Shown here: in pieces, positions 7,331 through 14,593 of the stretch
How the letters are laid out: every line of letters starts with the position of its first letter
How positions within the stretch are numbered: position 1 is the stretch's first letter
DNA from: JAVBSX01 sp964576215
GTDB lineage: Bacteria > Planctomycetota > Planctomycetia > Pirellulales > Thermoguttaceae
Assembly: GCA_964576215.1 (NCBI GenBank)
Contig: CAZNVM010000260.1
Location: forward strand, 1-18,272
DNA: 18,272 nucleotides
Direction of reading: 5' to 3'
Made by a program: the position numbers and the translations under genes
Notes under the pieces: model-generated
What the model saw: the letters and a program-made list of their open reading frames with translations, nothing else
What the model was told of the DNA's origin: nothing
The model's database searches: none

Positions 7331-7689
7331 GGGGGCGAACTGGGTTCGACCGGGTACGGGAAGTTCAGGTTGCGTGTCGTGGTTGGTCAGCAGGCCACGT
7401 AAAAAGCGGACCATAAATTCAATTGCCGAACCTAAACTGGCAATGGCCGCCTAAGAAAAGGCGACCCCGAACTTGCGCTGCCGCCGAAGCGGCGTAAAAT
7501 TCGGTCGTAATTTCGGATCGTTCCCGGTCACGTCGGACACGCCGGGGATTAAAAACTGTTGCCGAATCGTCCGCGCGGAACCGTCGTCGATAAGGGGCCG
7601 CAACGATTAAACTTTAAAGAATCGGATACACACGTAGACGCTTGTATGGAACGGCTATCGGGACGCGGGTTCAATTCCCGCCGCCTCCA
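7331..7689 (+). ncRNA. ssrA: tmRNA (SsrA)
   Basis: Transfer-messenger RNA rescues stalled ribosomes and tags the unfinished protein. The 5' GGGGGCG (7331-7337) pairs with the 3' CGCCTCC (7682-7688) to make the acceptor stem, with discriminator A at 7689 and no encoded CCA. The 5' end continues AACTGGGTTCGACC and the T arm is GCGGGTTCAATTCCCGC, both tmRNA hallmarks. GTAAAAAGC before the tag matches the segment ahead of the E. coli resume codon. The tag frame is inferred to start at GCC 7425 and end at TAA 7452-7454, encoding AEPKLAMAA, a proteolysis tag ending in Ala-Ala. GC-rich pseudoknot helices follow. The length of 359 is normal for a one-piece tmRNA. Confidence 0.95.
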
Positions 7690-7692
7690 GTC

Positions 7693-7748
7693 GAATTACG
7701 AATTACGAATTACTTCAAGTGTAATTCGTAATTCGTAATTCGTAATTA
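7693..7748. repeat. GAATTAC heptamer hairpin after ssrA
   Basis: Three GAATTAC units (7693-7713), a 7-base loop TTCAAGT, and a perfect 21-base complementary arm (7721-7741), plus one further unit. It begins three bases after the tmRNA discriminator. It could help define the tmRNA 3' end or terminate transcription, but no U-tract follows the stem. Confidence 0.9.
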
Positions 7749-7831
7749 GTAAGACGAATGTTTTTCTCCGGCTGCTTGAGGTTGATATTCGGTTGTTTTT
7801 TTCCAAAGCGGCAGAAGAGAGAGATTTGATT

Positions 7832-8173
7832 ATGAAGATTTACGTCGGCAATCTTGCCTATCGTACAAATGAAGACGATCTTCGGAACGCCTTCGAAGAG
7901 TTTGGTGCCGTGGACGCGGTGGATATTATTTCGGATCGGGAAACCGGACGCTCCAAAGGCTTCGGGTTTGTCGAAATGAAAAACAGAGCAGAAGCTCAAT
8001 CTGCAATCGACGCAATGGATGGTAAGGAATTGGGGGATCGTACCCTCAAAGTGAACGAAGCACGTCCCAAGCCGCCGCGCAATGGAGAAGGCGGCGGTGG
8101 TGGTGGAGGAGGAGGCGGAGGGGGATTCCGACGCCGCGAAGGATCCTACGGCGGTGGAGGAGGGCGCCGTTAA
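7832..8173 (+). CDS. Glycine-rich RRM RNA-binding protein
   Basis: A 113-residue protein with a single RNA recognition motif (about residues 1-78). RNP2 is IYVGNL at 3-8 and RNP1 is KGFGFVEM at about 42-49, both with the aromatic residues that stack on RNA. A tail of about 35 residues consists almost only of Gly and Arg. This layout matches the small cold-inducible-type RNA-binding proteins found in cyanobacteria and other bacteria. It probably binds single-stranded RNA as a chaperone; the target is unknown. ATG 7832 is chosen over an upstream in-frame ATG near 7793-7800 because the RRM begins immediately and AGAGAGAG lies upstream. The 58-base gap to the convergent FtsQ-like gene holds two hairpins. 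Confidence 0.93.
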   Translation: MKIYVGNLAYRTNEDDLRNAFEEFGAVDAVDIISDRETGRSKGFGFVEMKNRAEAQSAIDAMDGKELGDRTLKVNEARPKPPRNGEGGGGGGGGGGGGFRRREGSYGGGGGRR

Positions 8174-8183
8174 TCCGTTTGGC

Positions 8184-8226
8184 CGCTGCACCCTGTGCAG
8201 CGCAGTTTTGTTGCACCCTGTGCAAC
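8184..8226. terminator. Tandem CACCCTGTG hairpins between convergent genes
   Basis: Hairpin 1 has stem CGCTGCAC/GTGCAGCG (8184-8202) and hairpin 2 has stem GTTGCAC/GTGCAAC (8210-8226), each with loop CCT. They are separated by GCAGTTTT/CAGTTTT sequence and lie between two gene 3' ends, a fitting place for bidirectional termination. The stems differ by compensated changes. A third relative is at 9086-9104, so this is also a small dispersed repeat. The terminator role is inferred. Confidence 0.5.
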
Positions 8227-8231
8227 GAAGC

Positions 8232-9062
8232 CTATTCGACTACCGGAAATTGATCGAGTGTTCCGTGAACGCTTATCAATTTTCGGAATGTTTCCAGCTT
8301 GGCTTCTTCTTTCAAATCCGGCAAATGCGGGTTTTTTGGGGAAAACTCGAAGGTTCCCCAATGGAAAACCCGCCCGTTTGTAGCGACCAATTGAAATTCC
8401 GGCGGTGGTGCGTTCCATCGGATCGTGAATGAGCCGTCCCTTGGCTCTGCAAGAATTCTGATTGACGCGACACCCCCAATTTTGGCGTCTGAGCCGAGCA
8501 TTGCGGCGATCTTTGCGGCTTTTTCCACGGACGAATCCCCCCAGGGATCGCCGAGACTTCCGATCTGATTCGACGGAGTACCGACAACATAAGGAAAGGC
8601 GTTCATTTTTTCCGCGATTTCCTCTTCCGATCCCTGCATAAAATAATTGGGAGGGAGGAGGATTCCGTTGGCGTCAACGGGATAAAACCCGTTTCCGTTC
8701 GGTAATTCAACCAGACAGACGGGGCTGCGATAGTCCAATTCCACGTAAACTTCGGCGGGATACCGGATTTGAACTTTTCGAACTCGTTCGATCCACGGAT
8801 TGGCCGCAAAGGCGGCGGCGAGTTTTTCCGGGAGTTCCGCGTCCAAAACGGATTCTTGCGGTCCGAGTTTTGCTGCGGTCAGAGCGTCGTGGACAAGCGT
8901 TGTCGGTATCCAGGGGGGAGGTTCCGAAAGATGAAATCGTTCCGGAGCCAAACGGTATTTCTCGGAATGAAGCAAGTCCCGTTTCCAAAGGGACCATAAT
9001 CCCCACCAGAATCCGAGGAAAAGGAGGATGATGAGAATCGCAAATAAAAGTTGCCGGGACAT
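8232..9062 (-). CDS. FtsQ-like single-pass protein with POTRA domain
   Basis: A 276-residue protein with a short cytoplasmic N-terminus, one membrane segment (about residues 4-26) and an extracytoplasmic remainder. Residues of about 43-121 look like a POTRA domain: an HLSEPPPWIPTTLVHDA-type helix, then the strand pair ANPWIERVRKVQIRYP and VYVELDYRSPVCLVEL. The segment YPVDANGILLPP after it is characteristic of FtsQ/DivIB beta domains. FtsQ links early and late divisome proteins, and the divergent neighbour murJ is also a peptidoglycan gene. Sequence similarity to classical FtsQ is limited, so the call rests on architecture and these motifs. The ATG at 9062 lies immediately before the membrane segment. 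Confidence 0.7.
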   Translation of the reverse strand: MSRQLLFAILIILLFLGFWWGLWSLWKRDLLHSEKYRLAPERFHLSEPPPWIPTTLVHDALTAAKLGPQESVLDAELPEKLAAAFAANPWIERVRKVQIRYPAEVYVELDYRSPVCLVELPNGNGFYPVDANGILLPPNYFMQGSEEEIAEKMNAFPYVVGTPSNQIGSLGDPWGDSSVEKAAKIAAMLGSDAKIGGVASIRILAEPRDGSFTIRWNAPPPEFQLVATNGRVFHWGTFEFSPKNPHLPDLKEEAKLETFRKLISVHGTLDQFPVVE

Positions 9063-9085
9063 TTTTTAAGTGGGGAGTTTTTGGC

Positions 9086-9104
9086 CGTCGCACCCTGTAC
9101 GACG
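9086..9104. repeat. Third copy of the CACCCTGT hairpin
   Basis: CGTCGCAC/GTACGACG with loop CCT forms an eight-position stem with one C-A mismatch. The preceding TTGGC and following GCA match the flanks of the hairpin at 8184-8202. It lies in the divergent gap between the FtsQ-like gene and murJ, where a terminator is not expected. Confidence 0.55.
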
Positions 9105-9127
9105 CATGATTTACTTCACGGTATTCC

Positions 9128-9155
9128 TTGAATTTTGCGAGTAAAACGGTACAAT
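9128..9155 (+). promoter_or_regulatory. Candidate murJ promoter
   Basis: TTGAAT (9128-9133), a 16-base spacer and TACAAT (9150-9155) fit a sigma70-type promoter (four and five of six). The predicted start near 9162 leaves a leader of about 45 bases to murJ. Confidence 0.45.
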
Positions 9156-9206
9156 GGCGGCGTTTCTTGTGCGTTTCGCTCTCAGTTTACAGCCTAATCT
9201 CGCTCC

Positions 9207-10859
9207 ATGAACCCCCGCCGGAAAAAACTTCTGCAAAGTACGCTCATCATCGGGGTTGGCACCCTTTTGAGCCGGGTTCTCGGAATGTTTCGCGATGCGG
9301 CAACTGCGGCGATGCTCGGTATGTCCGTCGGCGGAATCATGGACTCTTTCGTGATGGCGTTCCGCTTGCCGGATGTAACCCGCCGCATGTTTGGTGAAGG
9401 TTCGCTTTCCGTCGGTTTTATCCCGATTTTTGCCCGATTGTGGAATTCCGACCGTCACAAAGCGTGGGTCTTCACTTCCGTCGTTCTGACCTATTTTTTC
9501 ATGGTCTTAACCGTCCTGGTTGTGATCGGGGAAATTTTTTGCTCGTTCGGTATGCTTTTGTTTTCTTATCCGAGTCGGGTTTATATCGTTTCCCAATTGT
9601 CGATGTTGATGTTGCCCTATTTGATCCTCATCTGTTTGGCGGCAATCACAGCGGCTTCTCTTCAAACGCTCGGCGAATTTCGCATTCCATCGCTGATTCC
9701 GACGATTCTGAATCTCGTTTGGTTGCTTGCCATCCTCGTCATTGCCCCTTTTTTGACCAAAGACCCGCTTTTTCAGTGTTTTTTGCTAACCGGTTGTATT
9801 CTTTGCGCCGGTTTTATTCAGTTGGGAATCCAAATTCCCTTTCTTCGCCGACATGGATTCCTCTTTCATTTTCAACCGAAATCCGTAAACAAAGAACTCC
9901 GTGAAGTCCGGCGGTCTTTTTTTCCGTCCATGATCGGTTTGATGGGAACCCAATTGAACGTGTTGATTGCAACGGTGATCGCCTGGGCTTTTTCGGGAGG
10001 GCCGAACGCATCCATTTGGTGGTTGGGCCGACTGGTTCGTTACCCTCTTCAAGCCGGAGCCGCTTCCTCAATTTATTTCAGCGAACGGCTTTACGAGTTT
10101 CCGCAAGGTCTTTTGGGAATCGCAATTGCAACGGCAATCTATCCGCTTTTGAGCCGTCATGCCGCCCGGAAGGACTACCAGGCGATTCGTGAAGACCTCG
10201 GATTCGGGCTTCGAATTATTTTGTCGCTGGCAATACCGTCCGGAGTGGGATTGATGCTTCTTTCGGACAATCTCGCCCACCTTTTGTATCAGCGTGGAGC
10301 CTTTACGCCGGCAGACACGTTCCGAACGGGAGATATGATCTTTTGGTTCAGTTTCGGCGTGAGCGGTTTTTGTTCCATACCGCTTTTGGTAAGGGGGTTA
10401 TATTCCGTCGGGGAAATGCGCATTCCCTTTCGTGTCAGCCTTTGGAGCGTGTTGATCAATTTTAGCCTGGGAATGCTTCTTATCTGGAAATTTGCGGAAC
10501 AAGGTTTGGCAATCGCCGCAAGTCTGACAGCTTCCCTCCACGCCGTTTGGCTGGCCGTTCTCCTGGGAAAAAAATTCCGGTTAATGGATTATCGTTCGAT
10601 TTTTATTGCAATCGGCCGTTCCTGCGTCGCTTCCCTGTTGATGGGGATCGTCATCCAATTGATTTTGCTGGCGATTCCTGGTAGTAGTTCAAAGCGGGAT
10701 ATCGCTCGTATCTTTCTCTCGACAACCACAGGGATCGCGGTTTTCGGAACCGTTTACCTTATTCTCGGTGGAAAAGACCTCTTGAAACTTCTCCCGAAAA
10801 GCAAGCAGGATGTTACGGATTTTCGGAACAGAAAGAGAAAAAACAGGAAACGGAAATAG
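9207..10859 (+). CDS. murJ: Lipid II flippase MurJ
   Basis: MurJ moves lipid II across the inner membrane for peptidoglycan synthesis. The 550-residue protein is polytopic throughout, as expected for 13-14 membrane segments. Family signatures are LLSRVLGMFRDAATAAMLG at about residues 20-38 (R23 and R29 correspond to the functional Arg pair of TM1), FRLPDVTRRMFGEGSLSVGF at about 51-70, the MLMLPYLILICLAA segment, and LSDNLAHLLYQRGAFTP. The basic C-terminus (RNRKRKNRKRK) is cytoplasmic. No Shine-Dalgarno sequence precedes the ATG; the start is fixed by the family N-terminus. It diverges from the FtsQ-like gene. The stop codon is the first base of a long hairpin shared with the convergent terC-family gene. 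Presence of murJ argues for a peptidoglycan-containing wall. Confidence 0.96.
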   Translation: MNPRRKKLLQSTLIIGVGTLLSRVLGMFRDAATAAMLGMSVGGIMDSFVMAFRLPDVTRRMFGEGSLSVGFIPIFARLWNSDRHKAWVFTSVVLTYFFMVLTVLVVIGEIFCSFGMLLFSYPSRVYIVSQLSMLMLPYLILICLAAITAASLQTLGEFRIPSLIPTILNLVWLLAILVIAPFLTKDPLFQCFLLTGCILCAGFIQLGIQIPFLRRHGFLFHFQPKSVNKELREVRRSFFPSMIGLMGTQLNVLIATVIAWAFSGGPNASIWWLGRLVRYPLQAGAASSIYFSERLYEFPQGLLGIAIATAIYPLLSRHAARKDYQAIREDLGFGLRIILSLAIPSGVGLMLLSDNLAHLLYQRGAFTPADTFRTGDMIFWFSFGVSGFCSIPLLVRGLYSVGEMRIPFRVSLWSVLINFSLGMLLIWKFAEQGLAIAASLTASLHAVWLAVLLGKKFRLMDYRSIFIAIGRSCVASLLMGIVIQLILLAIPGSSSKRDIARIFLSTTTGIAVFGTVYLILGGKDLLKLLPKSKQDVTDFRNRKRKNRKRK

Positions 10860-10921
10860 CCGCGCACGGAGTAAGCGGTTTTCACGTTACCACCGGGGTT
10901 ACCGCTTACTGCGTGCGCGGC
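10859..10921. terminator. Long bidirectional hairpin at the murJ/terC convergence
   Basis: The arms are 10859-10879 and 10901-10921 and pair at 20 of 21 positions (single G/G mismatch), with a 21-base loop. The left arm starts with the last base of the murJ stop codon. The right arm lies inside the last codons of the TerC gene (the RARSKR end). There is no clear U-tract, so termination is inferred from position and stem length. Confidence 0.6.
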
Positions 10922-11915
10922 TCTGATTGGGTTTACGGTTAGCGTGGCGTTGAATAGCGGAGGCGGCGATGCCGAGAAGCATTACCAACAGAATGACGCC
11001 GAGAGAAATCCAGGTCATTTGGTCCTCCATCCCGTAATGCTTGATGATGTCAAGGCAAAGCATTTTGCAACCGATGTAGAGCAGGATGACGATCAGCGAA
11101 ACTTTCAGGTATCGGAATTTTTGGATCATCGCGGCCAGGGCGAAATAGAGCGACCGCAGACCGAGAATCGCAAAAATGTTCGACGTGAACACGAGAAACG
11201 GATCGCTTGTGATCCCGAATATCGCGGGAATCGAATCGATTGCGAACACGACGTCGGCACTTTCCACGACAAGCAATGCGATAAAAAGTGGTGTCAGAAA
11301 CCACCGTCCGTCGAGTTTGACGAAAAAATGTTCGTCGTGATACTCCTGTGTGACGGGAAAGAATTTCCTGACGAGCCGGACGAGCGGATTCTTTTCCGGG
11401 TGGACCGCCTCTTGTTTGCTGAGAAACATTTTGATTGCCGTAAAAATCAGGATGGCACCGAAAAAGTAGATCATCCAGTCGAAGTAATGCAAAATGGCCG
11501 TACCGAGTCCGATCATAGCACCACGCAACACCAATGCGCCGAGGATGCCCCAAAACAGTACCCGGTGCTGATAAATTTGGGGAACGCCGAAGTAGGCGAA
11601 AATCAGGCTGATCACGAAGATATTGTCGAGCGAAAGCGATTTTTCGACCACGTAACCGGTAAAGAATTTTCCCGCCGCACTGAAGCCGTCCAGATTGGCA
11701 CCACGCCCAACGTGTTCCCCCATGTGAAAGAGGTGGTGTTCGTAGAGGAAATAGACTCCGACGTTGAAAAGCAGTGCCGCCGCGACCCAAAGGACGGTCC
11801 AAAAAACCGCTTCCCGGATTCCGATGACATGCGCTTTCCGATTGAACACGCCGAGGTCCAGCGCGAGAAAAATGAACACCAAAACCAGAAAACCGAGCCA
11901 AACGAAAATGGTCAT
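10899..11915 (-). CDS. TerC/Alx-family integral membrane protein
   Basis: A 338-residue protein with about nine membrane segments, close to the length of E. coli Alx. Family landmarks are the N-terminal DLGVFNRKAHVIG and AVFWTVLWVAAALLFN, EKSLSLDNIFVISLIF in the middle, and VVESADVVFAIDSIPAIFG with FTSNIFAILGLRSLYF towards the end. The intramembrane Asp/Glu residues (SLDN, ESAD, AIDS) are the conserved acids of the family. Alx/TerC proteins are linked to manganese export or to metallating exported proteins, and historically to tellurite resistance. No yybP-ykoY manganese riboswitch is visible upstream; a repeat element sits there instead. The ATG at 11915 begins immediately before the first membrane segment. 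Confidence 0.93.
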   Translation of the reverse strand: MTIFVWLGFLVLVFIFLALDLGVFNRKAHVIGIREAVFWTVLWVAAALLFNVGVYFLYEHHLFHMGEHVGRGANLDGFSAAGKFFTGYVVEKSLSLDNIFVISLIFAYFGVPQIYQHRVLFWGILGALVLRGAMIGLGTAILHYFDWMIYFFGAILIFTAIKMFLSKQEAVHPEKNPLVRLVRKFFPVTQEYHDEHFFVKLDGRWFLTPLFIALLVVESADVVFAIDSIPAIFGITSDPFLVFTSNIFAILGLRSLYFALAAMIQKFRYLKVSLIVILLYIGCKMLCLDIIKHYGMEDQMTWISLGVILLVMLLGIAASAIQRHANRKPNQSRARSKR

Positions 11916-11925
11916 GTGTTTAAAT

Positions 11926-12096
11926 TCTCAAAGTGTAAACGGATTGGGTATCGGGCATCGGGCATCGGGCATCGGGAATCGGGAATCGGGAATCGGAAAT
12001 CGGAAATCGGAAATCGGAAATCGGAGGAAGTTTTCACTTATCACTTATCACTTATCACCTATCACCTATGCCCGATGCCCTTGGCTGTTTCGAGTA
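11926..12096. repeat. Composite heptamer repeat element, long copy
   Basis: In order: CTCAAAGTGTAAACGGATTGG; GCATCGG units grading into GAATCGG and then AAATCGG units (about ten in all); AGGAAGTTTT; three TCACTTA and two TCACCTA units; then TGCCCGATGCCC; then TTGGCTGTTTCGAG. The same blocks are collinear at 1655-1783. It separates the TerC-family start from the next gene's stop. Its right end overlaps the last codons of that gene, which reads GIGHR and stops within the array. Confidence 0.8.
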
Positions 12097-13105
12097 GAAT
12101 TCTCTTTACAATTGCATCCGCAGTCGCAACCGCATGGAGAGCGCGAGCACCGGAAACTTGCGGCGAGCGTTCCGTTTGAATCGCCTGAACGAAATCGTCC
12201 AGTTCCAATACCAATGCGTCCACGGCTTCCCCAGCGGTCTTTGTACACGGAAACTGTTCGCTCATAAACGTCTTGGCGAGGTTCGTCGGATCGGTGCCAC
12301 CCAAAGATGTCGGGCTGAATTCTCCGTTAACCACTGCGTCGGTTGCCCGGATGATTCTTGTTTCCCTCGCTGCGAAATCCATTTCGGCGGAAAGGTGTGC
12401 TGTTTGGATTCGCATGGTACGCCTCGCTTCGGAATCAACCCGGGATGCACGAATTTGTGCGACCGTCCCGTTTTCAAAGTGAATCCAGGCGTGAGCGACA
12501 TCTTCATGGCCGCCCTGCATTGTGGAACCGATCACGTGAAACCCGGTCGCTTCAATCAAACGAATCGGCGAAGGAACGACCGAGAGAATCAAGTCGAGAT
12601 CGTGAACCATCAAATCGTGAACGACGCCGATATCGGTGCTGCGGAACGTGTATCCGCTGGTTCGTTCGGCGGTAATCATTGCCCGAACTCCGCTTTGGAC
12701 CGCTTTTAAAACGGGCTGTGCAAGTTTCCAAGCCGGATTGAATTGTTCGACGTGTCCAACTTGCAAAACTCGTTTTCGATCCCCAGCCAGTTGAACCAGC
12801 TCTTGTGCTTCCCATTCGGAAACGGCAAGCGGTTTTTCCATGAGTACATGAACGCCGGCTTCAAGGGCTTCTTTGCCGAGCGAGTGATGAAACTGCGTCG
12901 GTGCGGCAATGACGACGGCGTCCACATGCCGCAGAAGTTCCGTAGAACTTGCATAATCGGCGATTCCATGCTTTACGGCCAACTCCTTGCGTCGTTCTTC
13001 GCAGGAATCGGAAATCCCGACAAACTGAACGCCGGAATGTTTCGCCGCTTTGTCCGCATGAAAGGAACCGAGTCGCCCTGCTCCGATGACACCAAGTTTT
13101 AACAT
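12062..13105 (-). CDS. Cytoplasmic Gfo/Idh/MocA-family dehydrogenase
   Basis: A protein of about 347 residues with no signal peptide, in contrast to the Tat-exported relative at 2656. The Rossmann motif LGVIGAGRLG is at the N-terminus, followed by AVVIAAPTQFHH, the catalytic MEKPLAV and VGHVEQFNPAW. HDLMVHDLDLIL carries the histidines of the active-site helix. The VGH-E-FNPA stretch resembles UDP-GlcNAc 3-dehydrogenases (GnnA type), which act in making 2,3-diamino lipid A, and lpxC is in the same window. That role is only a suggestion because the partner aminotransferase (GnnB) is not seen here. The start is ATG 13105; a TTG at 13126 would add seven residues. The C-terminal KGIGHR is encoded by the heptamer repeat. 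Confidence 0.85.
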   Translation of the reverse strand: MLKLGVIGAGRLGSFHADKAAKHSGVQFVGISDSCEERRKELAVKHGIADYASSTELLRHVDAVVIAAPTQFHHSLGKEALEAGVHVLMEKPLAVSEWEAQELVQLAGDRKRVLQVGHVEQFNPAWKLAQPVLKAVQSGVRAMITAERTSGYTFRSTDIGVVHDLMVHDLDLILSVVPSPIRLIEATGFHVIGSTMQGGHEDVAHAWIHFENGTVAQIRASRVDSEARRTMRIQTAHLSAEMDFAARETRIIRATDAVVNGEFSPTSLGGTDPTNLAKTFMSEQFPCTKTAGEAVDALVLELDDFVQAIQTERSPQVSGARALHAVATADAIVKRILLETAKGIGHR

Positions 13106-13139
13106 TGTGAATGATTCAAAGTGCAAATGGATTGTTTTC

Positions 13140-14483
13140 TCAATTAATCATCCGGAACGAATCGAGAATTTTTTCGTCGCTGTCGCCGAACTGTGAAAGC
13201 TGTTCCGCTTCAATGACGAACACGACGACCGTTTGATACCCGTTTTTGTCGGTCAGAAGGAAGTAAACCCAGCGGAGCGGCAATTCTCCGTTCACTTTTC
13301 CGTCGAGAATCACACGGAGTTCATGGTAAGTTGCCGAATTATACGATTCTTCCGCCGCAATCACCTTCGCCGAGTTCTTTTCCAGTCCCTTGAGGAGGTC
13401 GTCGGCAAACTGCTTGAGCAGCGTTGGTCTTCTCGGATCGATTTTCGGCATCGCCACGATGTTGCACTGCGCAACGAGATTCCCTTTATCAAGCATTCGC
13501 AAAAGAGTTTTGCCCGGTTCATCCTGAATGATATACCAGTTTCGCGGATGCTGAAATCTCCAGGAACCTTTTCCGTTTTCGTAACGCAATTGCAAAACCG
13601 CATCGTTCGGATTGAGACGGAACGCCTGGAGGGATTCGTCGGTCAAATTTTTCGGTTCGTCAAGCGGCGAGATTTGCACTTGAAGCCGTGCTTTCACGTC
13701 CAGGCCCGGCCCGACATGCCCGATGGAACGTTTTTCTTCGAGAAGCATCCCGACCCAATTGATCCGGTGCGCACGCAAATCAAACTGGTACTTCGCATTG
13801 ACCGTCATTTCGCTGTAAGTTCCGAGGTACGCCCCCTGGGAATCGCCGACGATTTGAACCATCGCCAGGTCGTCCACAACGCTCAAAAGCGTCGCTTCCA
13901 GCGTTTGTTGCGTGATACCGTCCACATTCAGAAACGGGAGAACCGCCGAGTTCGGGATGTTCCACGAGTCGCCGATTTTCACCGGTTTTGGCGGAAGTAA
14001 AAGGTCCAAACAGAGCGTGTTGCCGGGAATTTCCTCGATCAAAAGCAACTGTTCGCTTTTGAGTGGTCCTTGCGGCGAAAACAGACTTGCTCTTTTACTG
14101 TTGATTTGGCAAACGACGAATTTATGGTTTGAGTCCAGAGACGGCGTTTGCGGTTCTTTGCCGAGTTCCATTTTCGCCTTCGCCAGTGAATATTCGCGAA
14201 GGGATTTAAGAACCGGTTTTTCCCCTGCCTGGAAATCGAGGACACGCTCTTCGTACCGAAATCCGGCGGCCACCTTGAGCGATCCGGTCGTTTCTTTTCC
14301 GTCGGGCGAGACTTGTTGCGTCGAGCCTGCCACCTCCAACAGCACTTCCACCATGTCGGTTGAACCGACCGTCCGGCGGCTCGTCAAGTCGTACAGTTCC
14401 TCCGAGATTGACTGTTCATCGGCGGCCCAAAGAGGAACGACAAGAAGCATCAAAATGAGGAACGCATAGCCCAAACAGGGCAT
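13140..14483 (-). CDS. Exported protein of unknown function
   Basis: About 447 residues from ATG 14483, with a signal peptide (MPCLGYAFLILMLLVVPLWA, cleaved before ADEQS). The body has a middle part with many beta-strand-like stretches and a C-terminal part (RFQHPRNWYIIQDEPGKTLL onward) that faintly resembles PsbP/DcrB-type folds; I do not recognise a named family. An alternative ATG at 14555 with AGG six bases upstream would add 24 residues (starting MKNKADFRFPIS) encoded entirely by heptamer repeats, so the shorter start is preferred but not proven. The gene ends 34 bases before the dehydrogenase start on the same strand, so the two may be co-transcribed. Confidence 0.7.
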   Translation of the reverse strand: MPCLGYAFLILMLLVVPLWAADEQSISEELYDLTSRRTVGSTDMVEVLLEVAGSTQQVSPDGKETTGSLKVAAGFRYEERVLDFQAGEKPVLKSLREYSLAKAKMELGKEPQTPSLDSNHKFVVCQINSKRASLFSPQGPLKSEQLLLIEEIPGNTLCLDLLLPPKPVKIGDSWNIPNSAVLPFLNVDGITQQTLEATLLSVVDDLAMVQIVGDSQGAYLGTYSEMTVNAKYQFDLRAHRINWVGMLLEEKRSIGHVGPGLDVKARLQVQISPLDEPKNLTDESLQAFRLNPNDAVLQLRYENGKGSWRFQHPRNWYIIQDEPGKTLLRMLDKGNLVAQCNIVAMPKIDPRRPTLLKQFADDLLKGLEKNSAKVIAAEESYNSATYHELRVILDGKVNGELPLRWVYFLLTDKNGYQTVVVFVIEAEQLSQFGDSDEKILDSFRMIN

Positions 14484-14590
14484 CGGGCATCGGGCATCAG
14501 GAATCGGGAATCGGAAATCGGAAATCGGAAATCGGAAATCGGCTTTATTTTTCATTTCTCACCTGATATTTCTCATTTCTCATTTCTCAT
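14478..14590. repeat. Heptamer array with TTTCTCA block
   Basis: GGGCATC units change to GGGAATC and then GGAAATC units along the array, followed by GCTTTATTTTTCA and then TTTCTCA units (four, one displaced). The layout parallels 11926-12096 but the second block is TTTCTCA instead of TCACTTA. It overlaps the 5' end of the 13140 gene and may contribute codons to it. Confidence 0.8.
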
Positions 14591-14593
14591 TTT

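Noticed and set aside
11916..12061. Manganese (yybP-ykoY) riboswitch upstream of the TerC-family gene
   Set aside because: The leader consists of heptamer repeats and none of the conserved riboswitch loop sequences is visible.
10944..12179. Long plus-strand open frame of 411 codons
   Set aside because: It lies antisense to the clearly conserved TerC-family gene and reads through the heptamer array. Its composition is low-complexity and charged with no recognisable domain, which is typical of a shadow frame.
13233..14000. Plus-strand open frame of 255 codons opposite the exported unknown protein
   Set aside because: It is antisense to a gene with a signal peptide and shows no recognisable domain; treated as a shadow.
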